A model generated the notes under the pieces. That model saw only the letters and a program-made list of their open reading frames with translations, did no database searches and was not told where the DNA came from. DNA of 13,639 bases, taken from NCBI GenBank assembly GCA_021784495.1, contig JAJXSQ010000021.1, forward strand, positions 1 through 13,639, read 5' to 3'. This document shows, piece by piece, positions 6,463-13,639 of the stretch (positions within the stretch are counted from its first letter, which is position 1; every line of letters begins with the position of its first letter). The position numbers and the translations under genes were made by a program. The DNA is from Myxococcales bacterium. GTDB taxonomy: Bacteria; Myxococcota; Myxococcia; Myxococcales; Anaeromyxobacteraceae.

Positions 6463-7901
6463 AGGCCGCCGCGCGCACCCCCGCCCGGACGCTCTTCGAG
6501 AAGGTCTGGGGCGCCCACCTCGTCCGCGAGGAGTCGAGCGACACGCCGGCGATCCTGTACGTGGACCTCCACCTGGTCCACGAGGTGACGAGCCCGCAGG
6601 CCTTCTCGGTCCTCCGCGAGCGCGGGCTCCCGGTCCGCCGGCTCGACCGGACCCTCGCGACCATGGACCACTCGACGCCCACGCTCCCGCGCGGCGCCGA
6701 CGGCCGCTGGCCCTTCGCCGATCGCGAGGCCGAGGCCCAGGTCGCCCAGCTCGAGCGGAACTGCGCCGAGTTCGGGGTGGAGCTCCACGGGCTGGGGACC
6801 CCGGCGCAGGGGGTGGTCCACGTCTTCGGCCCGGAGATGGGCGCCACCCAGCCCGGGATGACCGTCGTCTGCGGCGACAGCCACACCGCCACGCACGGGG
6901 CCTTCGGGGCGCTCGCCTTCGGGATCGGCACCTCGGAGGTCGGGCACGTCCTCGCCACCCAGTGCCTGCTCCAGCGGCGGCCGCGGACGCTCGCGGTGCG
7001 CGTCGACGGCGCGCTCCCGCCCGGCGTCGGCGCGAAGGACCTCGTCCTCGCGATCATCGCCAAGCTCGGGGTCGGCGGCGGCACCGGCCACGTCATCGAG
7101 TACCTGGGCGCGGCGGTCCGCGCCCTCTCGATGGAGGGGCGGATGACCCTCTGCAACATGTCGATCGAGGCCGGCGCCCGCGCCGGCATGATCGCGCCCG
7201 ACGACACCACCTTCCAGTGGCTCGCCGGGCGGCCCCGGGTGCCCCGGGGCGACGCCTGGGAGGCCGCGGTGGCGCGCTGGCGCGCGCTGGCCACCGACGA
7301 GGGCGCCCGCCACGACCGGGAGATCGCGCTCGACGCCACGACCCTCGCCCCGATGATCACCTTCGGGACCAACCCGGGGCAGGCCATCCCGGTGACGGCC
7401 CGGGTGCCGGATCCCTCCGAGGAGCGCGATCCCGCCGCCCGCGCCTCGCTCGAGGGGGCGCTCCGCTACATGGGGCTCGTCCCCGGCCAGCCGATCGCCG
7501 GGCGGGTCGTCGACGCGGTCTTCGTCGGGAGCTGCACGAACGGCCGGCTCGAGGATCTCCGCGAGGCGGCCCGGATCCTCCGCGGGCGGCGCGTCGCGGT
7601 CCGGACGCTGGTGGTCCCCGGGTCCCAGCTGGTGAAGCGGCAGGCCGAGGCGGAGGGGCTCGACCGGATCTTCCGGGAGGCCGGCGCCGAGTGGCGCGAG
7701 CCGGGCTGCTCCATGTGCATCGCCATGAACGGCGACCGGCTCGAGCGCGGCCAGACCTGCGTCTCGACCTCCAACCGGAACTTCGAGGGACGGCAGGGGG
7801 CGGGGGGCCGGACCCTCCTCGCCGGCCCGGCGACAGCGGCGGCCGCGGCGGTGGCCGGCGCCGTCGCCGATCCCCGCCGCTACGCGGAGGCGACCCCGTG
7901 A
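6459..7901 (+). CDS. leuC: 3-isopropylmalate dehydratase large subunit
   Basis: A 480-residue aconitase-superfamily protein. With LeuD it isomerises 2-isopropylmalate to 3-isopropylmalate. The three cysteines that hold the 4Fe-4S cluster are C359 (FVGSCTNGR) and C417/C420 (GCSMC). Other family blocks are ATMDHSTPT (67-75), CGDSHTATHGAFGALAFGIG (138-157), GHVIEY (210-215) and NMSIEAGARAG (233-243). STSNRNFEGRQG (436-447) is the late substrate-loop motif. The length is normal and all landmarks are present, so it should be active. The GTG start at 6459 overlaps leuA's stop (GTGA), and its own stop overlaps the leuD GTG the same way; such coupling suits two subunits needed in equal amounts. The first 11 residues are a basic Ala-rich stretch before the conserved TLFEKVW. 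Confidence 0.97.
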   Translation: MKAAARTPARTLFEKVWGAHLVREESSDTPAILYVDLHLVHEVTSPQAFSVLRERGLPVRRLDRTLATMDHSTPTLPRGADGRWPFADREAEAQVAQLERNCAEFGVELHGLGTPAQGVVHVFGPEMGATQPGMTVVCGDSHTATHGAFGALAFGIGTSEVGHVLATQCLLQRRPRTLAVRVDGALPPGVGAKDLVLAIIAKLGVGGGTGHVIEYLGAAVRALSMEGRMTLCNMSIEAGARAGMIAPDDTTFQWLAGRPRVPRGDAWEAAVARWRALATDEGARHDREIALDATTLAPMITFGTNPGQAIPVTARVPDPSEERDPAARASLEGALRYMGLVPGQPIAGRVVDAVFVGSCTNGRLEDLREAARILRGRRVAVRTLVVPGSQLVKRQAEAEGLDRIFREAGAEWREPGCSMCIAMNGDRLERGQTCVSTSNRNFEGRQGAGGRTLLAGPATAAAAAVAGAVADPRRYAEATP

Positions 7902-8473
7902 CACCGATCAGGATCATCGAGAGCCGGACCGTCGTCCTCCCCCGGGAGAACATCGACACCGATCAGATCATCCCGGCGCGCTTCCTCAAGGTCACCGACA
8001 AGGCGGGCCTCGGGAAGGCGGCCTTCGCCGACTGGCGCTACGGGCCGGACGGGGGTCCGGTCGCGGACTTCGCGCTCAACCGGCCGGAGGCGGCCGGCTG
8101 CGCGGTCCTGGTCGCCGGCGACAACTTCGGCTGCGGCTCCTCGCGCGAGCACGCGCCCTGGGCGCTCGTGGACGCCGGGTTCCGGGCGGTGATCTCGACC
8201 CGGATCGCCGACATCTTCCGGAACAACGCCCTGAAGAACGGCCTGGTCCCGGTGGTGGTCGACCCGGCGAGCCACGCGGCGCTCCTGGCCGCGCCCGGGG
8301 CGCCGGTCCGGATCGATCTCGAGGCGAGGACGGTGACCCTCCCCGGCGGCGCGGCGGTCGAGTTCCCGATCGACGCCTTCAGCCGCTACTGCCTCCTGAA
8401 CGGCGTGGACGAGCTCGGGTTCCTGCTCTCGCAGGAGGCGGCGATCGCCGCCCACGAGGGGAGGACCCGGTGA
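7898..8473 (+). CDS. leuD: 3-isopropylmalate dehydratase small subunit
   Basis: A 191-residue swivelling subunit that completes the LeuCD active site. Diagnostic blocks are RENIDTDQIIPARFLK (16-31), the substrate-binding GDNFGCGSSREHAPWAL, and the segment IADIFRNNALKNGLVPV. The length fits the bacterial LeuD class of about 190-200 residues rather than the shorter archaeal type. The start is GTG 7898, overlapping the leuC TGA by four bases. Its stop (8471-8473) overlaps the GTG of leuB. Gene order C-D-B with overlaps at each junction points to one polycistronic message with translational coupling. Nothing is missing or unusual in the motifs. Confidence 0.97.
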   Translation: MTPIRIIESRTVVLPRENIDTDQIIPARFLKVTDKAGLGKAAFADWRYGPDGGPVADFALNRPEAAGCAVLVAGDNFGCGSSREHAPWALVDAGFRAVISTRIADIFRNNALKNGLVPVVVDPASHAALLAAPGAPVRIDLEARTVTLPGGAAVEFPIDAFSRYCLLNGVDELGFLLSQEAAIAAHEGRTR

Positions 8474-9528
8474 GGGCGCAGATCGCGGTCCTGGGCGGCG
8501 ACGGGATCGGGCCGGAGGTGGCCCGCGAGGGCGCGGCCGTCCTCCGCGCGGTGGCCCGCGCCGGCGGCCACGCGTTCGAGCTCGTGGAGGCGCTGGTCGG
8601 CGGCGCGGCCATCGACGCGACCGGCGCGCCCCTCCCGCCGGCGACCCTCGACCTCTGCCGGGCCTCCGACGCGATCCTCTTCGGCGCCATCGGCGGGCCG
8701 CGCTGGGGCCCCGCGGCGCCGGTGCGGCCGGAGCAGGGGCTCCTCGCGCTCCGCAAGGAGCTCGGCCTCTTCGCGAACCTCCGCCCGGTCACGGTCGACC
8801 CCCGGCTGGCGGCGGCGTCGCCGCTGAAGCCGGAGCTCCTCGTCGGGGTCGACATGATCGTCGTCCGGGAGCTCACCGGCGGGATCTACTTCGGCGAGAA
8901 GCGGCGGACCGAGACCACCGCCTACGACGCCTGCACCTACTCGGTGGAGGAGATCGAGCGGGTCGTCCGGGTGGCGGGGCGGCTGGCGCGCGCGCGGCGG
9001 CGGCGGATCACGAGCGTCGACAAGGCGAACGTCCTGGAGACCTCGCGGCTGTGGCGCGAGGTCGCCGAGCGGGTGATCCGGTCGGAGTTCCCCGACTGCC
9101 GGCTGGAGCACCAGCTGGTCGACAGCTGCGCGATGCAGCTCGTCCGCCGGCCCGCCGACTTCGACGTGGTGGTCACCGAGAACATGTTCGGGGACATCCT
9201 CACCGACGAGGCGTCGGTCCTGGCGGGGTCGATCGGGCTGCTCCCCTCGGCGTCGCTCGGCGCCGGCCGGCTCGGCCTCTACGAGCCGATCCACGGCTCG
9301 GCGCCGGACATCGCCGGCCGGGGGATCGCGAACCCCTACGGCACGATCATGAGCGTGGCCCTGCTGCTGCGCCACTCGCTCGGGCTCGAGGCCGAGGCCG
9401 CGGCGGTCGAGCGCGCGGTCGGGGCGGCGGTGGCGGCGGGCGTCCTCACCGCGGACCTCGGCGGCGCGGCGCGGACCGAGGAGGCCGGCGCCGCGGTCGT
9501 ACGGGAGCTCGCGGCGGCGCGCGGCTGA
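8470..9528 (+). CDS. leuB: 3-isopropylmalate dehydrogenase
   Basis: A 352-residue NAD-dependent oxidative decarboxylase that converts 3-isopropylmalate to 2-ketoisocaproate (via the unstable 2-isopropyl-3-oxosuccinate). The N-terminal AVLGGDGIGPEV and the block RELTGGIYFGEKR are family signatures. DKANVLETSRLWREV supplies the catalytic Lys. VTENMFGDILTDEASVLAGS contains the metal-binding aspartates, and EPIHGSAPDIAGRGIANP is the cofactor-side loop near the C-terminus. The length is standard. The related isocitrate and tartrate dehydrogenases are unlikely given the leu context and these motifs. The GTG start at 8470 overlaps leuD by four bases. It is followed by 59 bases before ilvB, the largest gap within the operon, in which I see no promoter or terminator. 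Confidence 0.97.
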   Translation: MRAQIAVLGGDGIGPEVAREGAAVLRAVARAGGHAFELVEALVGGAAIDATGAPLPPATLDLCRASDAILFGAIGGPRWGPAAPVRPEQGLLALRKELGLFANLRPVTVDPRLAAASPLKPELLVGVDMIVVRELTGGIYFGEKRRTETTAYDACTYSVEEIERVVRVAGRLARARRRRITSVDKANVLETSRLWREVAERVIRSEFPDCRLEHQLVDSCAMQLVRRPADFDVVVTENMFGDILTDEASVLAGSIGLLPSASLGAGRLGLYEPIHGSAPDIAGRGIANPYGTIMSVALLLRHSLGLEAEAAAVERAVGAAVAAGVLTADLGGAARTEEAGAAVVRELAAARG

Positions 9529-9587
9529 GGGCGGCGCGCGGGGCGGACGTGGACGAGGGTCAACCCGGAGCGGTCACGAGGAGAGTC

Positions 9588-11294
9588 ATGGGCAAGGAGA
9601 AGATCACCGGCGCGATGGCGGTCCGGCGCGCCCTGGAGGCCGAGGGCGTCGAGGTCGTCTTCGGCATGCCGGGCGGCACCATCCTGCCGATCTACGACGC
9701 GATGTTCGGCTGCGAGCGCCCCCGGCAGGTGCTCGTCCGCCACGAGCAGGTCGGCGGCCACGCCGCGGAGGGCTTCGCGCTGGCCACCGGCAGGGTCGGC
9801 GTCTGCTTCGGCACCTCCGGCCCGGGGGCCACGAACCTGGTGACGGCCATCGCCGACGCCTACATGGACTCCGTCCCGCTGGTCGCGATCACCGGCAACG
9901 TCGCCACCAGCCTGATCGGCAGCGACGCCTTCCAGGAGGCGGACATCACCGGCATCACCATGCCGATCACCAAGCACAACTGGCTGGTGACCGACGTCCA
10001 CGACCTGCCGCGGATCCTGAAGGAGGCGTTCTACGTCGCCCGGACCGGCCGGCCCGGCCCGGTGCTCGTCGACATCCCCAAGGACGTCCAGAACGCCGAG
10101 TTCGAGTTCGAGTACCCCGAGACGGTGTCGATCCCGGGCTACCACCCGCCGGTGCGCGAGGAGCCGCGGCTCAAGGACGCCGCGGCGCTCATCCGCTCCG
10201 CCTCCCGCCCGGTCCTCTACCTCGGCGGCGGCGTCCGCAGCGCCGGCGCGCACCAGGAGGTGCGCGAGTTCGCCGAGCTCCTCGACGCCCCCGTGATCAC
10301 CACCCTGCACGGGAAGGGGGCCTTCCCGGAGACCCACCCGCTCTGCCTCGGGATGTTCGGCATGCACGGGTCGAAGTACGCCAACTTCACGGTGCAGGGC
10401 TCCGACCTCATCGTCGCCCTCGGCGCCCGCTTCGACGACCGGGTGACCGGGAAGCTCTCCACCTTCGCCCCCGAGGCGAAGGTGATCCACCTCGACGTCG
10501 ACCCGGCGGAGATCTCGAAGCTGGTCACCGCCACGGTGCCCCTGGTCGGCGACCTGCGCCGGCTGCTGCCCCAGCTGACCGCCGAGGTCCGGCGGGTCTT
10601 CGCCGAGCAGGGGCGCCCGGACCTCGCCCCGTGGAAGCGCCGGGTGGCCGAGTGGCAGGCGAAGCACCCGATGCGCTACGAGCAGGCGGGGCAGAAGTAC
10701 CTGCTCCCGCAGTACGTCGTCGAGACCCTGTGGCGGAAGACCGGGGGCAAGGCGGTGGTCACCACCGGCGTCGGCGAGCACCAGATGTTCGCCGCGCAGT
10801 GGTGGAAGACGACCGAGCCCCGCCAGTTCATCACCTCCGGCGGGCTGGGGACCATGGGGTTCTGCCTCCCCTCGGCGATCGGCATCCAGCTCGGCCGCCC
10901 CGGGGAGCTGGTGATCGGCATCGACGGCGACGGGTCCTTCCAGATGACCCTCCAGGACCTCGCCACCGCGCGCGACCTCGACCTGCCGATCAAGATCTTC
11001 GTGCTGAACAACCTGTTCCTGGGGATGGTCCGGCAGTGGCAGGAGCTCTTCTACGAGAACCGGTTCGCCCAGACCCCGCTGCCCGACCGGCCGGACCTGG
11101 TGAAGCTGGCCGACGCCTACGGCTGCCTCGGGCTCCGGGCCCGGACGACGGAGGAGCTCGACCGGGTCATCGACCAGGCCCTCGCGCACCGGGATGGGCC
11201 GGTCATCGTCGACGTCCGCGTCCGCCGCCAGGAGAAGGTCTTCCCGATGGTCCCCGCGGGCGCCCCCCTCAACGACATGATCGACGGTGAATGA
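9588..11294 (+). CDS. ilvB: Acetolactate (acetohydroxyacid) synthase, catalytic subunit
   Basis: A 568-residue ThDP enzyme. It makes 2-acetolactate from two pyruvates, or 2-aceto-2-hydroxybutyrate from pyruvate plus 2-ketobutyrate, feeding Val/Leu and Ile synthesis. It has FGMPGGTILPIYD (25-37), the catalytic glutamate E53 in RHEQ, and the FAD-binding middle domain with GARFDDRVTG (279-288). The ThDP-Mg motif runs from GDGS (447-450) to NN (474-475), and VRQWQELFYENR (481-492) carries W484, the position at the mouth of the active site. T31 and A106 occupy positions equivalent to plant Ala122 and Pro197, sites of herbicide-resistance changes. ATG 9588 has AGGAG (9579-9583) four bases upstream. 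The stop lies immediately before ilvN. Confidence 0.97.
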   Translation: MGKEKITGAMAVRRALEAEGVEVVFGMPGGTILPIYDAMFGCERPRQVLVRHEQVGGHAAEGFALATGRVGVCFGTSGPGATNLVTAIADAYMDSVPLVAITGNVATSLIGSDAFQEADITGITMPITKHNWLVTDVHDLPRILKEAFYVARTGRPGPVLVDIPKDVQNAEFEFEYPETVSIPGYHPPVREEPRLKDAAALIRSASRPVLYLGGGVRSAGAHQEVREFAELLDAPVITTLHGKGAFPETHPLCLGMFGMHGSKYANFTVQGSDLIVALGARFDDRVTGKLSTFAPEAKVIHLDVDPAEISKLVTATVPLVGDLRRLLPQLTAEVRRVFAEQGRPDLAPWKRRVAEWQAKHPMRYEQAGQKYLLPQYVVETLWRKTGGKAVVTTGVGEHQMFAAQWWKTTEPRQFITSGGLGTMGFCLPSAIGIQLGRPGELVIGIDGDGSFQMTLQDLATARDLDLPIKIFVLNNLFLGMVRQWQELFYENRFAQTPLPDRPDLVKLADAYGCLGLRARTTEELDRVIDQALAHRDGPVIVDVRVRRQEKVFPMVPAGAPLNDMIDGE

Positions 11295-11295
11295 C

Positions 11296-11829
11296 ATGGA
11301 ACGGACCGAGGAGAAGCCGGCCGGCAGCACCCACACCATCAGCCTGCTCGTGGAGAACAAGCCCGGCGTCCTGCACCGGATCGCCGGCCTCTTCTCCCGC
11401 CGCGGGTACAACATCGCGAGCCTCACCGTCGGGCCGACCGAGCGGGCCGACTACTCGCGGATGACCATCGTGGTCCGCCTCTCCACCAAGACGGTGGAGC
11501 AGGTGGTCCGGCAGGTCCAGAAGCTGGTGCCCGTGGTCGAGGTGCGCGAGCTGGTCCCGCAGGACCTGATCGAGCGCGAGCTCATGCTCGCCAAGATCCG
11601 GACCCCGGAGCGGAACCACGCCGAGCTCCGGGCGCTGGCCGAGACCTACGAGGCGACCATCGTGGACGTCTCGCCCGACGCGCTCGTGGTCGAGGCGTCC
11701 GGCCCCGCCGGGAAGCTGGACGCGCTGGAGGAGCGGCTGCGCCCCTTCGGCATCCAGGAGCTGTGCCGCTCCGGCCGCATCGCGCTGGAGCGCGGATTCA
11801 AGACGCTGGCCCCACCCTCCATCAAGTAG
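11296..11829 (+). CDS. ilvN: Acetolactate synthase regulatory subunit
   Basis: A 177-residue small subunit that stimulates IlvB and confers valine feedback. Residues 12 to about 90 form the ACT domain (HTISLLVENKPGVLHRIAGL, then RRGYNIASLTVG), whose Gly/Asn loop binds the amino acid. The second half (RELMLAKIRTP onward, ending near RSGRIALERG) is the conserved C-terminal domain of the long IlvN/IlvH class. ATG 11296 was chosen; it follows the ilvB TGA by one base and has GGTGA five bases upstream. GTG 11287 in the same frame would add three residues and overlap ilvB by eight bases, and cannot be excluded. Being next to ilvB fits the holoenzyme. ilvC follows 14 bases later. Confidence 0.95.
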   Translation: MERTEEKPAGSTHTISLLVENKPGVLHRIAGLFSRRGYNIASLTVGPTERADYSRMTIVVRLSTKTVEQVVRQVQKLVPVVEVRELVPQDLIERELMLAKIRTPERNHAELRALAETYEATIVDVSPDALVVEASGPAGKLDALEERLRPFGIQELCRSGRIALERGFKTLAPPSIK

Positions 11830-11843
11830 GAGCGACGAACCAC

Positions 11844-12869
11844 ATGGCGACGATCTACTACGACAAGGACGCGAACCTCGACCTCCTCAAGAAGCGCAAG
11901 GTGGCGGTCATCGGCTACGGCAGCCAGGGGCACGCGCACGCGCTGAACCTCCGCGACTCGGGGGTCGACGTCCGCGTCGGCCTGGCCGCGGGCTCGCGCT
12001 CGAAGGCGAAGGCCGAGGGCGCCGGGCTCCGGGTGACGAGCGTCGCCGACGCCTCCCGCGAGGCCGAGGTGATCATGATCCTCATCCCGGATCAGACCCA
12101 GAAGGCGGTCTACGACGCCGAGATCGCCCCGCACCTGACCCGGGGGAAGGCCCTCCTCTTCGCCCACGGCTTCAACATCCACTTCGGCCAGATCCGGCCC
12201 CCGGCCGACGTCGACGTGCTCCTCGTCGCCCCGAAGGGCCCCGGCCACATGGTCCGCCGGCAGTACCAGGACGGCCGGGGCATCCCCGGCCTCGTCGCCG
12301 TCCACCAGGACGCGACCGGGCAGGCGAAGCAGATCGGCCTCGCCTACGCCCGCGGGATCGGCTGCTCCCGCGCCGGCGTCCTCGAGACCACCTTCAAGGA
12401 GGAGACCGAGACCGACCTGTTCGGCGAGCAGGCCGTCCTCTGCGGCGGCGCCTCGGCCCTGGTGAAGGCCGGCTTCGAGGTGCTGGTCGAGGCCGGGTAC
12501 CAGCCCGAGAGCGCCTACTTCGAGTGCCTCCACGAGCTCAAGCTGATCGTCGACCTCATGTACGAGGGCGGCCTGGCCTGGATGCGCCACTCGATCTCGG
12601 ACACCGCCGAGTACGGGGACTACACCCGGGGCCCCCGGGTGGTGAACGCCCAGACGAAGGACGAGATGCGGCGGATCCTGAAGGAGATCCAGTCGGGGCA
12701 GTTCGCCAAGGAGTTCATCCTCGAGAACATGGTCGGCCACCCGACCTTCGACAAGCACCGGGTGACCGAGGCCGCCCACCCGATCGAGGAGGTCGGTGGT
12801 CGCCTCCGGTCGATGATGAGCTGGATCCGCGAGGCGAAGAAGGACTCGTCGGACCCCGGCGCGAAGTGA
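11844..12869 (+). CDS. ilvC: Ketol-acid reductoisomerase (class I)
   Basis: A 341-residue class I (short) KARI. It isomerises and reduces acetohydroxy acids to 2,3-dihydroxy acids using Mg and NAD(P)H. The Rossmann motif GYGSQGHAHALNLRDSG (24-40) is followed by a cofactor loop with GSRS (50-53), whose serines and arginine suggest an NADPH preference by analogy. AHGFN (107-111) and PKGPGH (130-135) line the active site. Metal ligands are predicted in DLFGEQ (D191, E195) and FECLHELKLI (E227, E231), with substrate-binding S252 after WMRHSIS. ATG 11844 gives MATIYYDKDA, the usual class I N-terminus. AGGAG at 11828-11832 is somewhat far (11 bases). It is the last gene of the operon and is followed by a GC hairpin. 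Confidence 0.98.
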   Translation: MATIYYDKDANLDLLKKRKVAVIGYGSQGHAHALNLRDSGVDVRVGLAAGSRSKAKAEGAGLRVTSVADASREAEVIMILIPDQTQKAVYDAEIAPHLTRGKALLFAHGFNIHFGQIRPPADVDVLLVAPKGPGHMVRRQYQDGRGIPGLVAVHQDATGQAKQIGLAYARGIGCSRAGVLETTFKEETETDLFGEQAVLCGGASALVKAGFEVLVEAGYQPESAYFECLHELKLIVDLMYEGGLAWMRHSISDTAEYGDYTRGPRVVNAQTKDEMRRILKEIQSGQFAKEFILENMVGHPTFDKHRVTEAAHPIEEVGGRLRSMMSWIREAKKDSSDPGAK

Positions 12870-12874
12870 CCCGC

Positions 12875-12915
12875 GCGTCCCCGGGCGCCCACCTCCGGGC
12901 GGGCGCCCGGGACGC
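12875..12915 (+). terminator. Strong GC hairpin after ilvC, lacking a U-tract
   Basis: GCGTCCCCGGGCGCCC (12875-12890) pairs with GGGCGCCCGGGACGC (12901-12915) along 15 bp with one bulged C and a 10-base loop. It starts five bases after the ilvC stop. No T-run follows; the infC -35 box begins four bases later. It probably marks the end of the leu-ilv message, as a Rho-assisted terminator or a 3'-end stabiliser, but it is not a canonical intrinsic terminator. Confidence 0.55.
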
Positions 12916-12918
12916 ACG

Positions 12919-12946
12919 TTGACAAAGCCCGCGAGATCCATATCCT
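12919..12946 (+). promoter_or_regulatory. Sigma-70-type promoter for infC
   Basis: A perfect TTGACA (12919-12924) and TATCCT (12941-12946), 16 bases apart, lie in a locally A/T-richer patch. Transcription would begin near 12953, giving a leader of about 63 bases. That leader contains a small hairpin, CCGGGC (12968-12973) with GCCCGG (12979-12984), which could be regulatory or incidental. Confidence 0.8.
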
Positions 12947-13003
12947 ACGCCATCTTTTCCGAGCGACCCGGGCGCCTTGCCCGGATCGGCTGGGGGCTTC
13001 CCC

Positions 13004-13009
13004 GAGGAG
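13004..13009 (+). promoter_or_regulatory. Shine-Dalgarno that sets the CTG start of infC
   Basis: GAGGAG at 13004-13009 is followed by six bases and then CTG 13016. No ATG or GTG lies in frame at a suitable distance, so this strong site is the main argument for a CTG start. An in-frame TTG at 12977 has no comparable site. Confidence 0.75.
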
Positions 13010-13015
13010 CACGGT

Positions 13016-13639
13016 CTGAATCAGCGGGATCAGCGGACGAACCGGGACGCGCGCACCAACCGGCGCATCAAGGCGCGCGAGGTGCGGGTGATCGGGGCGG
13101 CCGGCGAGCAGCTGGGCGTCCTCACGATCGAGCAGGCGCTGGCCAAGGCGCAGGAGGAGGGGATGGACCTCGTCGAGGTCAGCCCGCTCGCCAAGCCCCC
13201 GGTCTGCAAGATCATGGACTACGGGAAGTTCAAGTACCTCGAGAAGAAGAAGCAGAACGAGGCGAAGAAGAACCAGGTGGTGGTGCTCCTCAAGGAGGTG
13301 AAGTTCCGCCCCCGCACCGAGGAGCACGACTACGACGTCAAGATCAGGAAGGTCCGCGAGTTCCTCGAGGACTCGAACAAGGCGCGGATCACGGTCATGT
13401 TCCGGGGCCGGGAGATGAGCCACCGGGAGCTGGGGCAGAAGGTGCTCCAGAAGATCATCGAGGATCTCAAGGAGACCGCGGTGATCGAGTCGGTGCCGCG
13501 GATGGAGGGGCGCCAGATGTTCATGATCCTCGCGCCCAACCCGCGGATGCTCCAGGCGCAGCGGTCGCGCGCCGAGGCGGCCGCCCGGACGGCCCGCGAG
13601 GGCGCCGCGCCGGCCGCGCCCGCGGCCCGGCCCGAGGCG
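13016..13639 (+). CDS. infC: Translation initiation factor IF-3, 3' end outside window
   Basis: 208 codons are visible with no stop. IF3 binds the 30S subunit and checks start-codon selection. The N-terminal domain starts with TNRRIKAREVRVIG (14-27) and includes LVEVSPLAKPPVCKIMDYGKF (52-72); the Lys-rich linker is about 73-85. The C-terminal domain has LLKEVKFRPRTEEHDY (91-106), FRGREMSHRELG (129-140) and RMEGRQMFMILAP (162-174). Typical IF3 ends about here, but this protein continues with an Ala/Arg/Pro/Glu-rich tail beyond the edge, as in the Myxococcus IF3 (Dsg). Translation most likely starts at CTG 13016, six bases after GAGGAG. Rare start codons are known for infC and underlie IF3 autoregulation. 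It has its own promoter. rpmI and rplT usually follow but are outside the window. Confidence 0.95.
   Translation, partial: MNQRDQRTNRDARTNRRIKAREVRVIGAAGEQLGVLTIEQALAKAQEEGMDLVEVSPLAKPPVCKIMDYGKFKYLEKKKQNEAKKNQVVVLLKEVKFRPRTEEHDYDVKIRKVREFLEDSNKARITVMFRGREMSHRELGQKVLQKIIEDLKETAVIESVPRMEGRQMFMILAPNPRMLQAQRSRAEAAARTAREGAAPAAPAARPEA

Noticed and set aside
9529..9587. Internal promoter or terminator between leuB and ilvB
   Set aside because: The 59 bases are GC-rich with no -35/-10 pair and no stem followed by T. Only a Shine-Dalgarno for ilvB is clear.

Overview
Organism. The DNA is extremely G+C-rich (about three quarters G+C by eye) and third codon positions are almost all G or C. GTG starts and four-base GTGA gene overlaps are common. 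An IF3 gene with a non-AUG start and an Ala/Pro-rich C-terminal tail, a stand-alone receiver-domain protein, and leu/ilv genes in one long array fit a high-GC Myxococcota-like (deltaproteobacterial) chromosome, perhaps near Anaeromyxobacter. This is inference from style and gene content. Nothing looks like a phage, plasmid, transposon or CRISPR.

Layout. (1) 1-563, minus strand: the N-terminal part of a receiver-domain protein that runs off the left edge. (2) 643-2365, plus strand: a tightly overlapping trio of a VOC/glyoxalase-fold protein, a glyoxalase II-like metallo-beta-lactamase-fold hydrolase, and a PgsA-type CDP-alcohol phosphatidyltransferase. (3) 2362-2547: a strong sigma-70-type promoter overlapping the pgsA stop codon, tRNA-Val(GAC), and a clear intrinsic terminator. 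(4) 2573-4534: thrS. (5) 4535-4878: a 344-base stretch with no conventional gene. It holds a promoter candidate, a possible 21-residue leader peptide with tandem rare CTT Leu codons, and repeats that could form alternative RNA stems. (6) 4879-12869: leuA-leuC-leuD-leuB-ilvB-ilvN-ilvC, one apparent operon. (7) 12870-13639: a GC hairpin, a near-consensus promoter, and infC starting at CTG and running off the right edge.

How the genes work together. IlvBN (acetohydroxyacid synthase) and IlvC (reductoisomerase) make the dihydroxy-acid precursors of valine and isoleucine. LeuA, LeuCD and LeuB extend the valine keto acid to the leucine keto acid. ilvD (dehydratase) and the aminotransferase are not in the window, so the pathway is incomplete here. 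The array sits between thrS and infC, which are neighbours in many bacteria.

Novelty. Most of the window is ordinary housekeeping and biosynthesis. The least explained part is the leader upstream of leuA. I see no evidence for a new defence or mobile system.
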